64,000 nucleotides of DNA. Source: Allochromatium palmeri (GTDB lineage: Bacteria > Pseudomonadota > Gammaproteobacteria > Chromatiales > Chromatiaceae). Shown in pieces: positions 1-9,191 of this stretch. The DNA is taken from NCBI RefSeq assembly GCF_009720725.1, contig NZ_WNKT01000007.1:1-64000 (forward strand), read 5' to 3'. Every line of letters begins with the position of its first letter. Position 1 is the stretch's first letter. The notes under the pieces are model-generated. The model had not been told where the DNA came from. It did no database searches and saw nothing but the letters and a program-made list of their open reading frames with translations. The position numbers and the translations under genes are program-made.

Positions 1-57
1 CAGGAACCGTTCACGGCGGGTCTGGTACTTCGGCTTCGGGGCGCGTTTCTTGGGCAT
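1..57 (-). CDS. 5' end of an unidentified gene, possibly an IS5-type transposase (partial)
   Basis: An ATG at 57-55 on the minus strand opens a frame that runs off the window edge after 19 codons (MPKKRAPKPKYQTRRERFL). The very basic start followed by T-R-R-x-x-F-L resembles the N-terminus of some IS5-group transposases, but 19 residues cannot settle this. It lies directly downstream of a PIN toxin gene whose C-terminus is missing, which would fit an insertion sequence having landed in that toxin gene. I did not identify terminal inverted repeats, because the other end lies outside the window. Confidence 0.35.
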   Translation of the reverse strand, partial: MPKKRAPKPKYQTRRERFL

Positions 58-105
58 CGTCGTCAGGCTGAGGGCGGTGGAGAACACAGGGCACAAGGGT
101 ATCAC

Positions 106-354
106 TCAGACCCCTTCGCCAAAACGGAATTGTTCAGCGTTTCCCTTGGGTCGTGCGATGGCCAGATCCATCCAGACTTCGACATCCAGGCTCAGACCGA
201 CCCGCCCCTTGGACACCAGCATGGCCACCTCCCAACAACAGATCGCCGGGATACCAATCGCGTCGGCCTCATCGATGCGCTGTCGTGCCGATGGCGGTAA
301 AGCCAAGGATTCATTCGCCCACCAGATCCAGGCGTGCGTATCCAGAACGATCAT
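106..354 (-). pseudogene. VapC-like PIN-domain toxin, C-terminally truncated
   Basis: The product starts MIVLDTHAWIWW, the usual beginning of type II PIN toxins, with the first acidic metal ligand (D5), and continues with a recognisable I-C-C-W-E-V-A-M-L segment holding the second acidic ligand. Family members are normally about 125-130 residues. This one stops at 82, and similarity fades after about residue 70, so the C-terminal acidic residues that complete the RNase active site are lost. The start overlaps the antitoxin stop as ATGA (351-354), the normal coupling of such pairs. The tail is probably replaced by mobile-element sequence. An intact toxin is unlikely. Confidence 0.7.
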
Positions 355-560
355 CGCTCGGCATCCCAAGACTCGTCGATCGGCGATAGCAGATCGGTCT
401 CGAAGAGAACGCTACCTTTCAACGGGTTGACCGGGGAGACGGACGAGCGCGCTGATTCAGGTTGAGACGTTTTCAGCACGGCTAGAATCCGATGCAACAC
501 ATCGAGACAACTGTCGTCGAGGGTATCGATGTCCGCTTTCAACTGCGCTTTCGAGATCAT
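351..560 (-). CDS. antitoxin of a PIN-type toxin-antitoxin pair
   Basis: This 69-residue protein begins MISKAQLKADID and ends with an N-P-L-K-G-S-V-x-F-E-x-D-L-x-S-P-I-D-E-S-W motif. I recognise that as the pattern of small antitoxins (DUF2281-like) encoded just before MIVLDTHA-type PIN toxins. The C-terminal half is the expected toxin-binding segment. A GAGAGG ribosome site lies a few bases before the ATG. The gene is translationally coupled to the truncated toxin by ATGA. Since the partner has lost its C-terminus, the antitoxin may be a relic or may act on a related toxin elsewhere. Confidence 0.7.
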   Translation of the reverse strand: MISKAQLKADIDTLDDSCLDVLHRILAVLKTSQPESARSSVSPVNPLKGSVLFETDLLSPIDESWDAER

Positions 561-615
561 GGTTGCCTCTCACAAATCCAGGATTGAACCACCTCGACCG
601 TTGCATGACGAGCCT

Positions 616-2523
616 TCAAATAATCGGGGCACCCGATACTCCAGCACTCGCTCCAGCCTGTCGCTTGAGATGGATGAGTAGCAGCGACACGGCCGCCGGC
701 GTGACGCCCGGAATGCGCGCGGCCTGACCGATGGTGGCCGGGCGCACCCGCATCAGCTTCTCGCGCACCTCGACCGAGAGTCCGCGTACCTGCGCATAGT
801 CGAAGCCGTCGGGCAGCGGCTTGAGTTCCTGTTCACGCTGGCGCTCGATCTCGGCGCGCTGGCGGTCGATATAGCCCGCGTAGCGAGTCTGGATCTCCAG
901 CTGCTCGGCGACCTCGGGCGCGACCGGCGCGGGCGGCTCGCCGGTCAGCGCGCGGATACCGGCATAGCCGACATTGGGCCGCGCCAGCAGCTCGAGCGCG
1001 CGCGCCTCGCGGCGCAGCGGCTCGCCCAGCACCTGGGTCGCCAGCGCCGGATCGAGCGTCTCGGGCCGCACCCAGGTCTCACGCAGACGCTGGCGCTCGC
1101 GCTCAATCGACTCGCGCTTGTACTCGAACGCGCGCCATTGCGCATCGCCCACCAAACCAAGCCGACGCCCGATCTCGGTCAGACGCAGATCGGCGTTGTC
1201 CTCGCGCAGCAGCAGGCGGTACTCGGCGCGGCTGGTGAACATACGATACGGCTCATTGGTGCCGCGCGTGATGAGATCATCGACCATGACCCCAAGATAG
1301 GACTCATCGCGGCGCGGATGCCAGGGCTCGCGGCCCTGGACCTGAAGCGCGGCATTGGCCCCGGCCAACAGTCCCTGGGCGCCGGCCTCCTCGTAGCCGG
1401 TGGTGCCGTTGATCTGACCGGCGAGAAACAGCCCCGACAGGGGTCGCGTCTCCAGCGATGGTTTCAGATCACGCGGATCGAGGAAGTCGTACTCGATCGC
1501 ATAGCCGGGCCGGGTCAGGTGCGCGCGTTCCAGCCCGACGATGGAGCGCACCAGCGCTTCCTGGATGTCGTAGGGCAGACTGGTCGAGATGCCGTTGGGA
1601 TAGACCTCATGGGTCGTGAGTCCCTCCGGTTCCAGAAAGATCTGATGCGAGGGCTTGTCGGCAAAACGCACGATCTTATCCTCGATCGAGGGACAGTAGC
1701 GCGGCCCGACGCCTTCGATCACCCCGGTAAACAGCGGCGAGCGCGACAGTCCCGAGCGGATGATGTCGTGGGTGCGCTCGCTGGTGTGGGTGATGTGACA
1801 ACTGACCTGAGGCGGATGGTCCTCGGGCCGGCCCAGGAAGGAGAACACCGGCACCGGATCGTCGCCCGACTGCTCGGCGAGCCGACTGTAATCAATCGTG
1901 CGCGCATCCAGGCGCGGCGGAGTGCCGGTCTTGAGCCGCTCGATGCGAAACGGCAGGGCGCGCAGACGCTGTGCCAATCCGTTGGAGGGTGGATCACCGG
2001 CGCGACCGCCCTCATAGTTAGACAAACCGATATGAATGCGACCACCGAGAAAGGTGCCGACCGTGAGGACTACGGCGCGCGCCCGAAACTCCAGACCCAT
2101 CTGGGTGCGCACGCCGGTCACGCGCTCGCCGTCGACGAGGAGATCCTCGACCGATTGCTGGAAGATCGACAGCCCCGGCTGGTTCTCCAGCGCCGTGCGC
2201 ACGGCAGCCCGGTAGAGCTGGCGGTCGGCCTGGGCGCGGGTCGCGCGCACCGCCGGCCCCTTGCTGGCGTTGAGGATACGGAACTGGATGCCGGCGCGAT
2301 CGGTGGCGCGCGCCATCAGACCGCCGAGGGCGTCGATCTCGCGCACCAGATGCCCCTTGCCGATGCCGCCGATGGCCGGGTTGCAGCTCATCTGGCCCAG
2401 GGTCTCGATGTTCTGGGTCAGGAGCAGGGTGCGCACGCCACAGCGCGCGGCGGCCAGCGCGGCCTCGGTGCCGGCGTGACCGCCGCCGACCACGATCACG
2501 TCGTAAGTATCGCTTGCAAGCAT
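616..2523 (-). CDS. mnmG: tRNA uridine-5-carboxymethylaminomethyl synthesis enzyme MnmG (GidA)
   Basis: MnmG is the FAD protein that works with MnmE to install the carboxymethylaminomethyl group on U34 of certain tRNAs. The 635-residue product carries the dinucleotide-binding motif [12 protein letters not shown] at residues 11-22, followed by the MnmG signatures [23 protein letters not shown] and [13 protein letters not shown] in segments. The frame is open 36 codons further upstream, but the family start is MLASDTYDV at 2523. The partner gene mnmE lies 54 kb away at 56.3 kb, next to dnaA. In many gammaproteobacteria mnmG is followed by rsmG-parA-parB. Here it is followed by a toxin-antitoxin relic. 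Confidence 0.97.
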   Translation of the reverse strand: MLASDTYDVIVVGGGHAGTEAALAAARCGVRTLLLTQNIETLGQMSCNPAIGGIGKGHLVREIDALGGLMARATDRAGIQFRILNASKGPAVRATRAQADRQLYRAAVRTALENQPGLSIFQQSVEDLLVDGERVTGVRTQMGLEFRARAVVLTVGTFLGGRIHIGLSNYEGGRAGDPPSNGLAQRLRALPFRIERLKTGTPPRLDARTIDYSRLAEQSGDDPVPVFSFLGRPEDHPPQVSCHITHTSERTHDIIRSGLSRSPLFTGVIEGVGPRYCPSIEDKIVRFADKPSHQIFLEPEGLTTHEVYPNGISTSLPYDIQEALVRSIVGLERAHLTRPGYAIEYDFLDPRDLKPSLETRPLSGLFLAGQINGTTGYEEAGAQGLLAGANAALQVQGREPWHPRRDESYLGVMVDDLITRGTNEPYRMFTSRAEYRLLLREDNADLRLTEIGRRLGLVGDAQWRAFEYKRESIERERQRLRETWVRPETLDPALATQVLGEPLRREARALELLARPNVGYAGIRALTGEPPAPVAPEVAEQLEIQTRYAGYIDRQRAEIERQREQELKPLPDGFDYAQVRGLSVEVREKLMRVRPATIGQAARIPGVTPAAVSLLLIHLKRQAGASAGVSGAPII

Positions 2524-2718
2524 CGCAGAGCAGGTCCGTGGGGGTATGACGAAAGAGGGGACCGGCAGTGTAGGCGATTTACTGCCGCCCTTGCACCTCA
2601 GCCAACACGCGCGCGGCCTGGAAAACAGCATGGAAATCCTGTGGAATTCAGCCCATCCCGATTCAAAACCCGCGTTTCGGCTCCGAACCGAACGCCAGCG
2701 ATCTCACCGAGTCACTGC

Positions 2719-3663
2719 ATGAGCCTACACCCGAAATCCAGCCCCATCCGCCCCCAGCTTGCCGAGCGTATCCTGCAAGAGGCGGGCGCCGTCATTCTCG
2801 GCAAGGATCACGAACTGCGCCTGGCGCTGGCCTGTCTGCTCGCACGCGGCCATCTGCTGGTCGAGGATCTGCCCGGCGTCGGCAAGACCACGCTGGCGCA
2901 TCTGCTGGCACGGCTGCTGGGCCTGGACTATTCGCGTATCCAGTTCACCAGCGATCTGCTGCCGGCGGATGTTATCGGCGTCTCGGTCTATGATCGGGCG
3001 TCCGAGAGTTTCCGCTTCCATTCCGGCCCGATCTTCTCGCAACTGATCCTGGCCGACGAGATCAACCGCGCCACGCCCAAGGCGCAGAGCGCGCTGCTGG
3101 AAGCGATGGAGGAACGTCAGGTGACGGTCGAGGGCGAGACGCGGCCGCTGCCCGAACCCTTCTTCGTCATCGCCACCCAGAACCCGCTGTTCCAGGTCGG
3201 CACCTTTCCCCTACCCGAATCGCAGCTCGACCGTTTTCTGATGCGCATCCATCTCGGCTATCCGGCCGCCGAGCAGGAAAAGGCGCTGCTCGCCGGCGAG
3301 GACCGGCGCGAGATGGTCGCACGCCAGCAGCCGGCCCTGACCAACGCCGAGCTGATCGAATTGCAGAAATCCGTGGTCCGACTCCATGCCGCACCGCCGA
3401 TCATTGACTATGTGCACGCGATTCTCCAGTTCACGCGCGGCTCGGAGCGCTTCGCTTATGGACTCTCGCCACGCGCCGGACTGGGTCTGCTGCACGCGGC
3501 CAAGTCCTGGGCTCTGCTCGCCGGACGCGACTATGTGATGCCCGAGGACGTGCAGGCCGTGCTGCCTTCGGTGGCCGTGCATCGCTTGACCGGCGGCGAG
3601 CCGGGGCAGCGGATCGGCGACGACGAGGTAGCACGTTTCATCCTGACCAATGTGCCGGTTTGA
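2719..3663 (+). CDS. MoxR-family AAA+ ATPase
   Basis: The 314-residue protein has Walker A at residues 51-58 (LPGVGKTT), Walker B with D113-E114 in LILADEINRA, and the ATQNP sensor segment followed by PLPESQLDRFLMR, all typical of MoxR ATPases. These act as chaperone-like remodelling enzymes for partner proteins. The start at ATG 2719 was chosen because the AAA_3 domain begins shortly after it; the same frame is open far upstream, antisense to mnmG, which is not meaningful. A DUF58 protein and a membrane transglutaminase follow on the same strand, the conserved moxR-DUF58-tgpA operon arrangement. Confidence 0.93.
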   Translation: MSLHPKSSPIRPQLAERILQEAGAVILGKDHELRLALACLLARGHLLVEDLPGVGKTTLAHLLARLLGLDYSRIQFTSDLLPADVIGVSVYDRASESFRFHSGPIFSQLILADEINRATPKAQSALLEAMEERQVTVEGETRPLPEPFFVIATQNPLFQVGTFPLPESQLDRFLMRIHLGYPAAEQEKALLAGEDRREMVARQQPALTNAELIELQKSVVRLHAAPPIIDYVHAILQFTRGSERFAYGLSPRAGLGLLHAAKSWALLAGRDYVMPEDVQAVLPSVAVHRLTGGEPGQRIGDDEVARFILTNVPV

Positions 3664-3740
3664 ATCCGATGAGACGCGACATCACCTGTTACACCAACAC
3701 CTGAACTCGATCTTGAGCGCGACGACACACCCTGACAATC

Positions 3741-4724
3741 ATGCCCCAAGTCTCCAACAGCCTCCGCGATCGCGCGCACCGCTATTTCGACAGCCTGCTG
3801 CGCCGGGTCCAGCCCGGACCCGATGGCGTGGCGCGCGTCGGCGCACGTCAGATCTATATCGTGCCGACCCGCGCTGGTTTCATGTATGGCGCGGTGCTGC
3901 TGGTGATGCTGCTCGGATCACTGAACTATCAGAACAATCTGGGATTGCTCCTGACCTTTTTTCTCACGTCGGTCGGGCTGGTGGCCATGCATCACGCCTG
4001 GTTCAATCTGCTGGGGTTGGCGGTACAGGCGCGCGGCGGTTCGCCGGTGTTCGCCGGGGAGCGAGCACGCTTCGAGGTCGCCGTGCGTGCCGAGGGTGGA
4101 CGCCCGCGTCATGATATCCGCCTCCGCAAGCAGGATGAAACGCCGGCGCCGGTCCATGTCGACACTGGGGATCAGACGCTGGTCGCGCTGGCGGTGCCGA
4201 CCGAGCAGCGCGGCTGGCACCGGCTGACCGATGTGATGGTTGAGACGCGCCATCCAATGGGACTGTTTCGCGCCTGGACCTATGTCGCCACCGAGGCCAA
4301 GACGCTGGTCTTCCCCACGCCCGCGCCCCAGGCCCCCGAACCTGGCCACGACGCCGGAGACAGCGCCCGCCCCCATCGCACCCGCTATGAAGGAGCCGAA
4401 GATTATCTCGGTTCGCGCGGCTATCGTCCGGGCGATTCGATCCGGCATATCGACTGGAAGGCTTACGCGCGCGAACGCGGACTGGTGGTCAAGCAATACG
4501 GCGGCGAACAGGGCCAGGAGGTCTGGATCGACTGGGCACGGCTCAACGCGCCCGATCCCGAGATCCGGCTCGGTCTGCTGACCCGGCAGGTACTCGACGT
4601 CAGCGCCAGCCCGACGCGCTTCGGTCTGCGTCTGCCCGGCGCGGTCGAGGGACTGTCCCAGGGCACATCCCATACCGAACGCTGCCTGACCCGACTGGCA
4701 CTCTTTGGCCATGCACAAGACTGA
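3741..4724 (+). CDS. DUF58 domain protein, MoxR partner
   Basis: The 327-residue protein has two hydrophobic segments near residues 35-80 and then the DUF58 signature YRPGDSIRHIDWKAYARERG at about residues 230-250. The family resembles a degenerate von Willebrand factor A domain and is encoded with MoxR ATPases. The precise function is not established. It probably sits in the inner membrane with the soluble domain in the cytoplasm. It overlaps the longest reading of the next gene by 20 bases, so the two are likely cotranslated. Confidence 0.88.
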   Translation: MPQVSNSLRDRAHRYFDSLLRRVQPGPDGVARVGARQIYIVPTRAGFMYGAVLLVMLLGSLNYQNNLGLLLTFFLTSVGLVAMHHAWFNLLGLAVQARGGSPVFAGERARFEVAVRAEGGRPRHDIRLRKQDETPAPVHVDTGDQTLVALAVPTEQRGWHRLTDVMVETRHPMGLFRAWTYVATEAKTLVFPTPAPQAPEPGHDAGDSARPHRTRYEGAEDYLGSRGYRPGDSIRHIDWKAYARERGLVVKQYGGEQGQEVWIDWARLNAPDPEIRLGLLTRQVLDVSASPTRFGLRLPGAVEGLSQGTSHTERCLTRLALFGHAQD

Positions 4725-6771
4725 TTCCATCCCCATGGCCGAACGGCCCGAGCGCACTCAGATCCTCTGGACCACGCTGCTGGTCGCGGCGGCGTGCGCG
4801 CCGTTCGTTCGCTATCTCGACGGTCAGGTCACGGCCTTTCTGGCCCTGATCCTGGCGATTCGGCTGCTCGCGCTGCGCTGGCCGGCGGCGCTGCCCAACC
4901 GCTGGATCCGCGCCCTGCTGGCCTTCGCCGGTCTGGGCAACTGTCTGGCGGCCTATCACACCGTCAGCGGCCAGGACGGCGGCTCGGCGCTGCTGGCGAC
5001 CATGCTCGTGCTCAAGCTGCTGGAACTCGACACCAAGCGCGATCTGCGTCTGGTGCTGATTCTGCTCGGGTTTCTGAGCGTGGTGCAGTTCCTGTTCGAC
5101 GAATCCTTCCAGCTCACGTTCTATCTGGGACTGATCGCGCTGGGTCTGGTCACCTTGCTGACCGAACTCAACGGCGGACTGGGGGCGGCGGGTCTGCGTC
5201 CAGCGTTGCGGGTGAGTGCGCGACTAGCGCTCCAGGCCATCCCGCTCACCCTGGTGCTGTTCGTGCTCTTCCCGCGTCTGACCGCCCCGCTCTGGAGCCT
5301 GGGATTCGACAGCTCCAAAGGCCTGACGGGCATGTCGGACAGCATGGAGCCGGGCAATATCAGCGAGCTGGTCGTCAATGGCGAGCTGGCCTTTCGCGTG
5401 CGTTTCGCGGGCCAGCGACCGAACTCGAATCAGCTCTACTGGCGCGGCCCGGTTCTGTGGACGATGAATGGGCGCCGCTGGACGCCGGGCGCGCCACCGT
5501 CGGGCTGGCAGGAGCCGGCACGACTGATCGAGTCGTCCGAGCCGATCGAGTACGAAATTGTCATGGAGCCGACCAAGCAGCGCTGGCTGTTTGCGCTCGA
5601 TATGCCGATCAGCGAGCCGGAAGGCGCGGCCATCAGCCCGGACTATCAGTTGCTGTCGAATCAGCCGGTGACGGCGCTCAAGCGCTATACCGCGCGCTCG
5701 GTCCTGAGCTATCGCACCGCCGAGCCGGACGCACGGGTGCGTGCGCTGGCGCTCGAACTGCCCGACAACGTCACACCCCGGATGCGCGCCCTGGTCGAGG
5801 ACTGGCGCACCCAGGTTACCGATGGCCGCTCCGACCGCGCCGACGACTGGACACTGGTACAGCGGGCGCTGGCTCACTTCAATCGCGAGAATTTTTATTA
5901 CACCCTGCTGCCGCCCAAGCTCGGCGCCAATCCGGCCGATGAGTTCCTGTTCGAGACCCGTAGCGGCTTCTGCGAGCACTATGCCAGCAGTTTCGCGCTA
6001 TTGATGCGGATTGCGGGCATTCCGTCGCGCATCGTGCTCGGCTATCTCGGCGGCGAGACGAACGCCTTCGGTGGCTATACCATCGTGCGTCAGTCCGATG
6101 CCCATGCCTGGGTCGAGGTACTGATCGAGGGGCGCGGCTGGGTGCGGGTCGATCCGACAGCAGCGGTCGATCCATCGCGTATCGACAATCGCGCGGCCAC
6201 CGAGCTGCTCGGGGCGGGCGCCTCGGTGCGCTTCGATCTCGGCGAGGCCGCCGCACTGGCGCGCTGGATGCGCGATCTGCGTCTGCTGGGCGATACGCTG
6301 GAGGCGAACTGGCAGAACTGGGTGCTGGACTTTTCGGCTCAGGATCAGCGCCGGCTCATGGATCGGCTCGGGCTGGGAGCCTGGCAGGAATACGGACTGG
6401 CGGTGCTGATGGTGCTGGCCGTGTCACTGACGCTGGGCGGTATCCTGCTGGTCCTGATGCGCGAGCGCACCGAGCGCGACCCGCTCGAACAGCTCTATGC
6501 TCGTCTGTGTCAGCGGCTGGGCCGCGTCGGGCTGCCGCGTCTGCCGCACGAGGGGCCTGACGACTATGGCCAGCGTGTTGCGGCCGCGCGACCGGATCTA
6601 GCCTCAGAGGTCGGCGGATTTCTCGCACTCTATGTTCCAGCGCGTTATGGCGAGCGGCTCACCCCCGAGACGTTGCAACGGTTGTCCGATCTCCTGCGCG
6701 GCTTCACGCCCCGGACTCAATCCGTCCAGAGCGCGTTCAGGGGGAAGGTCACGGCCTCGAACGGCGGCTGA
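4705..6771 (+). CDS. TgpA-type membrane transglutaminase-like protease
   Basis: The 688-residue product has about six N-terminal transmembrane segments (residues 15-200), a large periplasmic transglutaminase-like domain, another transmembrane segment near residue 560, and a cytoplasmic DUF4129-type tail. The Cys-His-Asp triad is intact: C423 in RSGFCEHYA, H467 in SDAHAWVE and D483 in VRVDPTAAV. In Pseudomonas TgpA is essential and is thought to act on the cell envelope. The start is uncertain: ATGs at 4705, 4711 and 4735 are all possible, and none has a clear ribosome site. The 3' end overlaps the convergent Uma2 gene by 55 bases. Confidence 0.9.
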   Translation: MAMHKTDSIPMAERPERTQILWTTLLVAAACAPFVRYLDGQVTAFLALILAIRLLALRWPAALPNRWIRALLAFAGLGNCLAAYHTVSGQDGGSALLATMLVLKLLELDTKRDLRLVLILLGFLSVVQFLFDESFQLTFYLGLIALGLVTLLTELNGGLGAAGLRPALRVSARLALQAIPLTLVLFVLFPRLTAPLWSLGFDSSKGLTGMSDSMEPGNISELVVNGELAFRVRFAGQRPNSNQLYWRGPVLWTMNGRRWTPGAPPSGWQEPARLIESSEPIEYEIVMEPTKQRWLFALDMPISEPEGAAISPDYQLLSNQPVTALKRYTARSVLSYRTAEPDARVRALALELPDNVTPRMRALVEDWRTQVTDGRSDRADDWTLVQRALAHFNRENFYYTLLPPKLGANPADEFLFETRSGFCEHYASSFALLMRIAGIPSRIVLGYLGGETNAFGGYTIVRQSDAHAWVEVLIEGRGWVRVDPTAAVDPSRIDNRAATELLGAGASVRFDLGEAAALARWMRDLRLLGDTLEANWQNWVLDFSAQDQRRLMDRLGLGAWQEYGLAVLMVLAVSLTLGGILLVLMRERTERDPLEQLYARLCQRLGRVGLPRLPHEGPDDYGQRVAAARPDLASEVGGFLALYVPARYGERLTPETLQRLSDLLRGFTPRTQSVQSAFRGKVTASNGG

Positions 6772-7280
6772 CTGACGGGACTGTCGTCCTTGAGCGTATC
6801 GAGCAGCAGCCAGTGCCCGTCGGCCTGGAGCCGGTAGACTTCCAGCGTCCGCGCCTGCGGATCGATCAGCCATAGATGTTCGACGCCCTCGCGTGCATAG
6901 ATCGGCATCTTGATTGCACGATCCTTGGAGGCCGTCGAGGGCGAGAGGATTTCGCAGACCCAATCAGGGGCCAGCTCAAACCAAGCCGTATCTGGGATAG
7001 TCGGCATCCGCTCGCGCCGCCAACCGGCCAGATCCGGCACCAGGACATCGGCGCCAAGGTGCAGTTCAGGTTCATCGAGAATCCACCAACCGCCCGGCCC
7101 ACCGATACGGCCGTCGAACGGGCCGCCGATCAGATAGCCCAGAGCCGAATAAGCACGCGCATGCTTGGCGGCCGGACGCGGTTGCGTATACAGGGTGCCG
7201 TTCAGAATCTCGCCCACTAGATGTTCAGGCAGATCCAGGATGTCGTCATAACAGGCTAGCTTGAGTGCGGCTTGAGACAT
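6717..7280 (-). CDS. Uma2 family (DUF820) putative nuclease
   Basis: The 187-residue protein shows the PD-(D/E)xK nuclease fold pattern of the Uma2 family: V-L-V-P-D-L-A-G-W-R, then W-V-C-E-I-L-S-P-S-T with a lysine shortly after (SKDRAIKM), and H-L-W-L-I-D-P. Uma2 proteins are abundant in cyanobacteria and in some purple sulfur bacteria, often in multiple copies, and their role is unknown. It is a lone gene between two convergent or tandem neighbours. The GGAGGA just before the ATG is a good ribosome site. Confidence 0.82.
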   Translation of the reverse strand: MSQAALKLACYDDILDLPEHLVGEILNGTLYTQPRPAAKHARAYSALGYLIGGPFDGRIGGPGGWWILDEPELHLGADVLVPDLAGWRRERMPTIPDTAWFELAPDWVCEILSPSTASKDRAIKMPIYAREGVEHLWLIDPQARTLEVYRLQADGHWLLLDTLKDDSPVSQPPFEAVTFPLNALWTD

Positions 7281-7313
7281 TAGGGTGTCCTCCTCCAGGC
7301 TGAATGTCGCAAC

Positions 7314-9191
7314 TCAAGATAGCGCACGCGCCGCCGCCGTGCGCGTGCGTGCGACCCACTGCGCCACGGTCGCGTGCAATTCCTTGAGTCCGAGCGGCTT
7401 GGTCAGATAGTCGTCCATGCCGGCGTCCAGGCACTGCTCGCGATCACCGGGCATGGCGAGCGCCGTCAGGGCAATGATCGGAACGGCGCGCAGCGCCGGA
7501 TTGGATCGCAACCGGCGCGTGGTTTCGAGACCGTCCATCCCCGGCATCTGCACGTCCATGAGGATCACATCCGGTCGCGGCGCACACGCCAGGGCGATGG
7601 CCTCCTGTCCACAGCCGGCCGCGCGAACCTCGCAACCACGGATACGCAAATAGGTCGCGAACATCTCCAGATTGCCCGGATTGTCGTCGACCAGCAGCAC
7701 GCGCCAGGGTTCGCAAACGCCGATCTCACCGCCCTGCTCCACCGGCTCAACGACATCCGACCGCAGCCGATCAGCGCGTTGAGTGGCTGGATCCCAGGGC
7801 AGCCGGATCTCGAACCGGCTTCCGCGCCCGACTTCGCTCTCGACCTGAACACGTCCCTGGTGCAACTCGGCCATCCCGGAGACCAGCGCCAGCCCCAGTC
7901 CGGTGCCGTCGTACTGACGCGCCGGACGACTGTCGAGCTGCACGAAGGGCTGGAACAGACGCTCGAACTGCTCGCGCGGGATGCCCACACCCGTATCCCA
8001 GATCCCAAAACACAGCTCGCCGCGTTCAGGATCGGCCTGGACGTCGAGTCCGATCGAACCGCCGTCCGGTGTGAACTTAACGGCGTTGCCGAGCAGATTG
8101 ACCAGCATCTGCTTGAGCCGCCGACTGTCACCGCGCACCAAGCATGCCTGAGGGTCGATCCTGACGGCGACCTTGAGCGCCTTGCGCTTGGCTGCCGGCC
8201 CGATCAGACGCAGACTGGCCTCGCAGAGCTGATCGACCGGCACCTGATCCCAGCGCAGGTGCATCTGGCCCGAGGCCACACGCGACATATCGAGAATGTC
8301 GTTGATGAGTTCCAGCAGATGAGTCCCGTTCTCGTGGACCATACGCACCGCCTTTTCCTGCTGGGCGCTCAGTGGACCGAGCAAGCCATCGCCCATGGTC
8401 TCGGAGAGTCCGAGGATGGAGGTCAGCGGCGTGCGCAGTTCATGGCTCATGGCGGCGAGGAACTCGTCCTTGGCCTGGGCGGCGCGTGCCAACTCGGCGT
8501 TCGCGTGATCCATCTGCCGCGCCACAGCCGTCGCGGTAGCGATCGGACGCCCGATGGCGCGATCGACCAGCCAGATGAGCAGCAGGGCGGTGCCACTCAT
8601 TAAGGCCCCGGTGATGATCAGGGTCCAGAGCTGATGCTGCCGGGCGGCGAGCTGCACGCGCGCCAGGGTCGTTTCGCGATGCGCGAGTGCCGAGTCGACG
8701 ATCCGGTCGAGCAGGTCGGTCGGCTCGCGGTCGATCCCGCGCACACGTCGATCGACCTCCAGTTGAGGCGCTGGATCCTCAGGCCGGTAGAACGTGAGCG
8801 CGTCGCGATATTCGCGTCCGAGCCGTTCATGGGCTTCCATGAAACGCTCGGCCTCGGCACGCGCCTCGGGATTGGACTGCAAGAGTTCGACGAGTCGCTC
8901 CAACTGGGCGCGTGTCGTCCGTTCCTCCTGCTCGAACTGTTTGACATAGCGCGCTCTAAGCTCGGCGTCCTGGCCACGCAACAGGATGTTCTTCCACTCC
9001 TGGACCTGCTTTTTGAAATGCACCTGGGCGGTCAGGGCCAGCGTCAGGATATGCGACGAGGTCTCCAGGATCTCGGCCTCGCGGCTCGCCGCCTGGGTGA
9101 GCCGATGGAAGCCGTGGAGACTGGCAAGCAGATTCAGCGCCAGGATCGCGATCAGTCCGAGGACGAGCTTGGTGCGGATTGGCATGTCCAA
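7314..9191 (-). CDS. hybrid sensor histidine kinase with C-terminal receiver
   Basis: The 625-residue protein has a transmembrane segment at about 8-24, a periplasmic helical sensor region (25-187), a second transmembrane segment (188-210), a HisKA domain with H250 in MSHELRTPL, an HATPase domain (N-box near 365-369, DTGVG at 399-403, GTGLGL at 429-434) and a receiver with D546 in LMDVQMPGMDG. It should autophosphorylate and pass phosphate to its own receiver. No response regulator or phosphotransfer gene adjoins it. Its 5' end overlaps the TtcA-like gene by 40 bases, so it is probably in the same transcript. The sensed signal is unknown. Confidence 0.92.
   Translation of the reverse strand: MDMPIRTKLVLGLIAILALNLLASLHGFHRLTQAASREAEILETSSHILTLALTAQVHFKKQVQEWKNILLRGQDAELRARYVKQFEQEERTTRAQLERLVELLQSNPEARAEAERFMEAHERLGREYRDALTFYRPEDPAPQLEVDRRVRGIDREPTDLLDRIVDSALAHRETTLARVQLAARQHQLWTLIITGALMSGTALLLIWLVDRAIGRPIATATAVARQMDHANAELARAAQAKDEFLAAMSHELRTPLTSILGLSETMGDGLLGPLSAQQEKAVRMVHENGTHLLELINDILDMSRVASGQMHLRWDQVPVDQLCEASLRLIGPAAKRKALKVAVRIDPQACLVRGDSRRLKQMLVNLLGNAVKFTPDGGSIGLDVQADPERGELCFGIWDTGVGIPREQFERLFQPFVQLDSRPARQYDGTGLGLALVSGMAELHQGRVQVESEVGRGSRFEIRLPWDPATQRADRLRSDVVEPVEQGGEIGVCEPWRVLLVDDNPGNLEMFATYLRIRGCEVRAAGCGQEAIALACAPRPDVILMDVQMPGMDGLETTRRLRSNPALRAVPIIALTALAMPGDREQCLDAGMDDYLTKPLGLKELHATVAQWVARTRTAAARALS

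Noticed and set aside
1138-2718. Long open frame on the plus strand running through mnmG into moxR
   Set aside because: It is antisense to the conserved mnmG gene, lacks family similarity, and only becomes protein-like at the MoxR start at 2719. It is a product of high GC.
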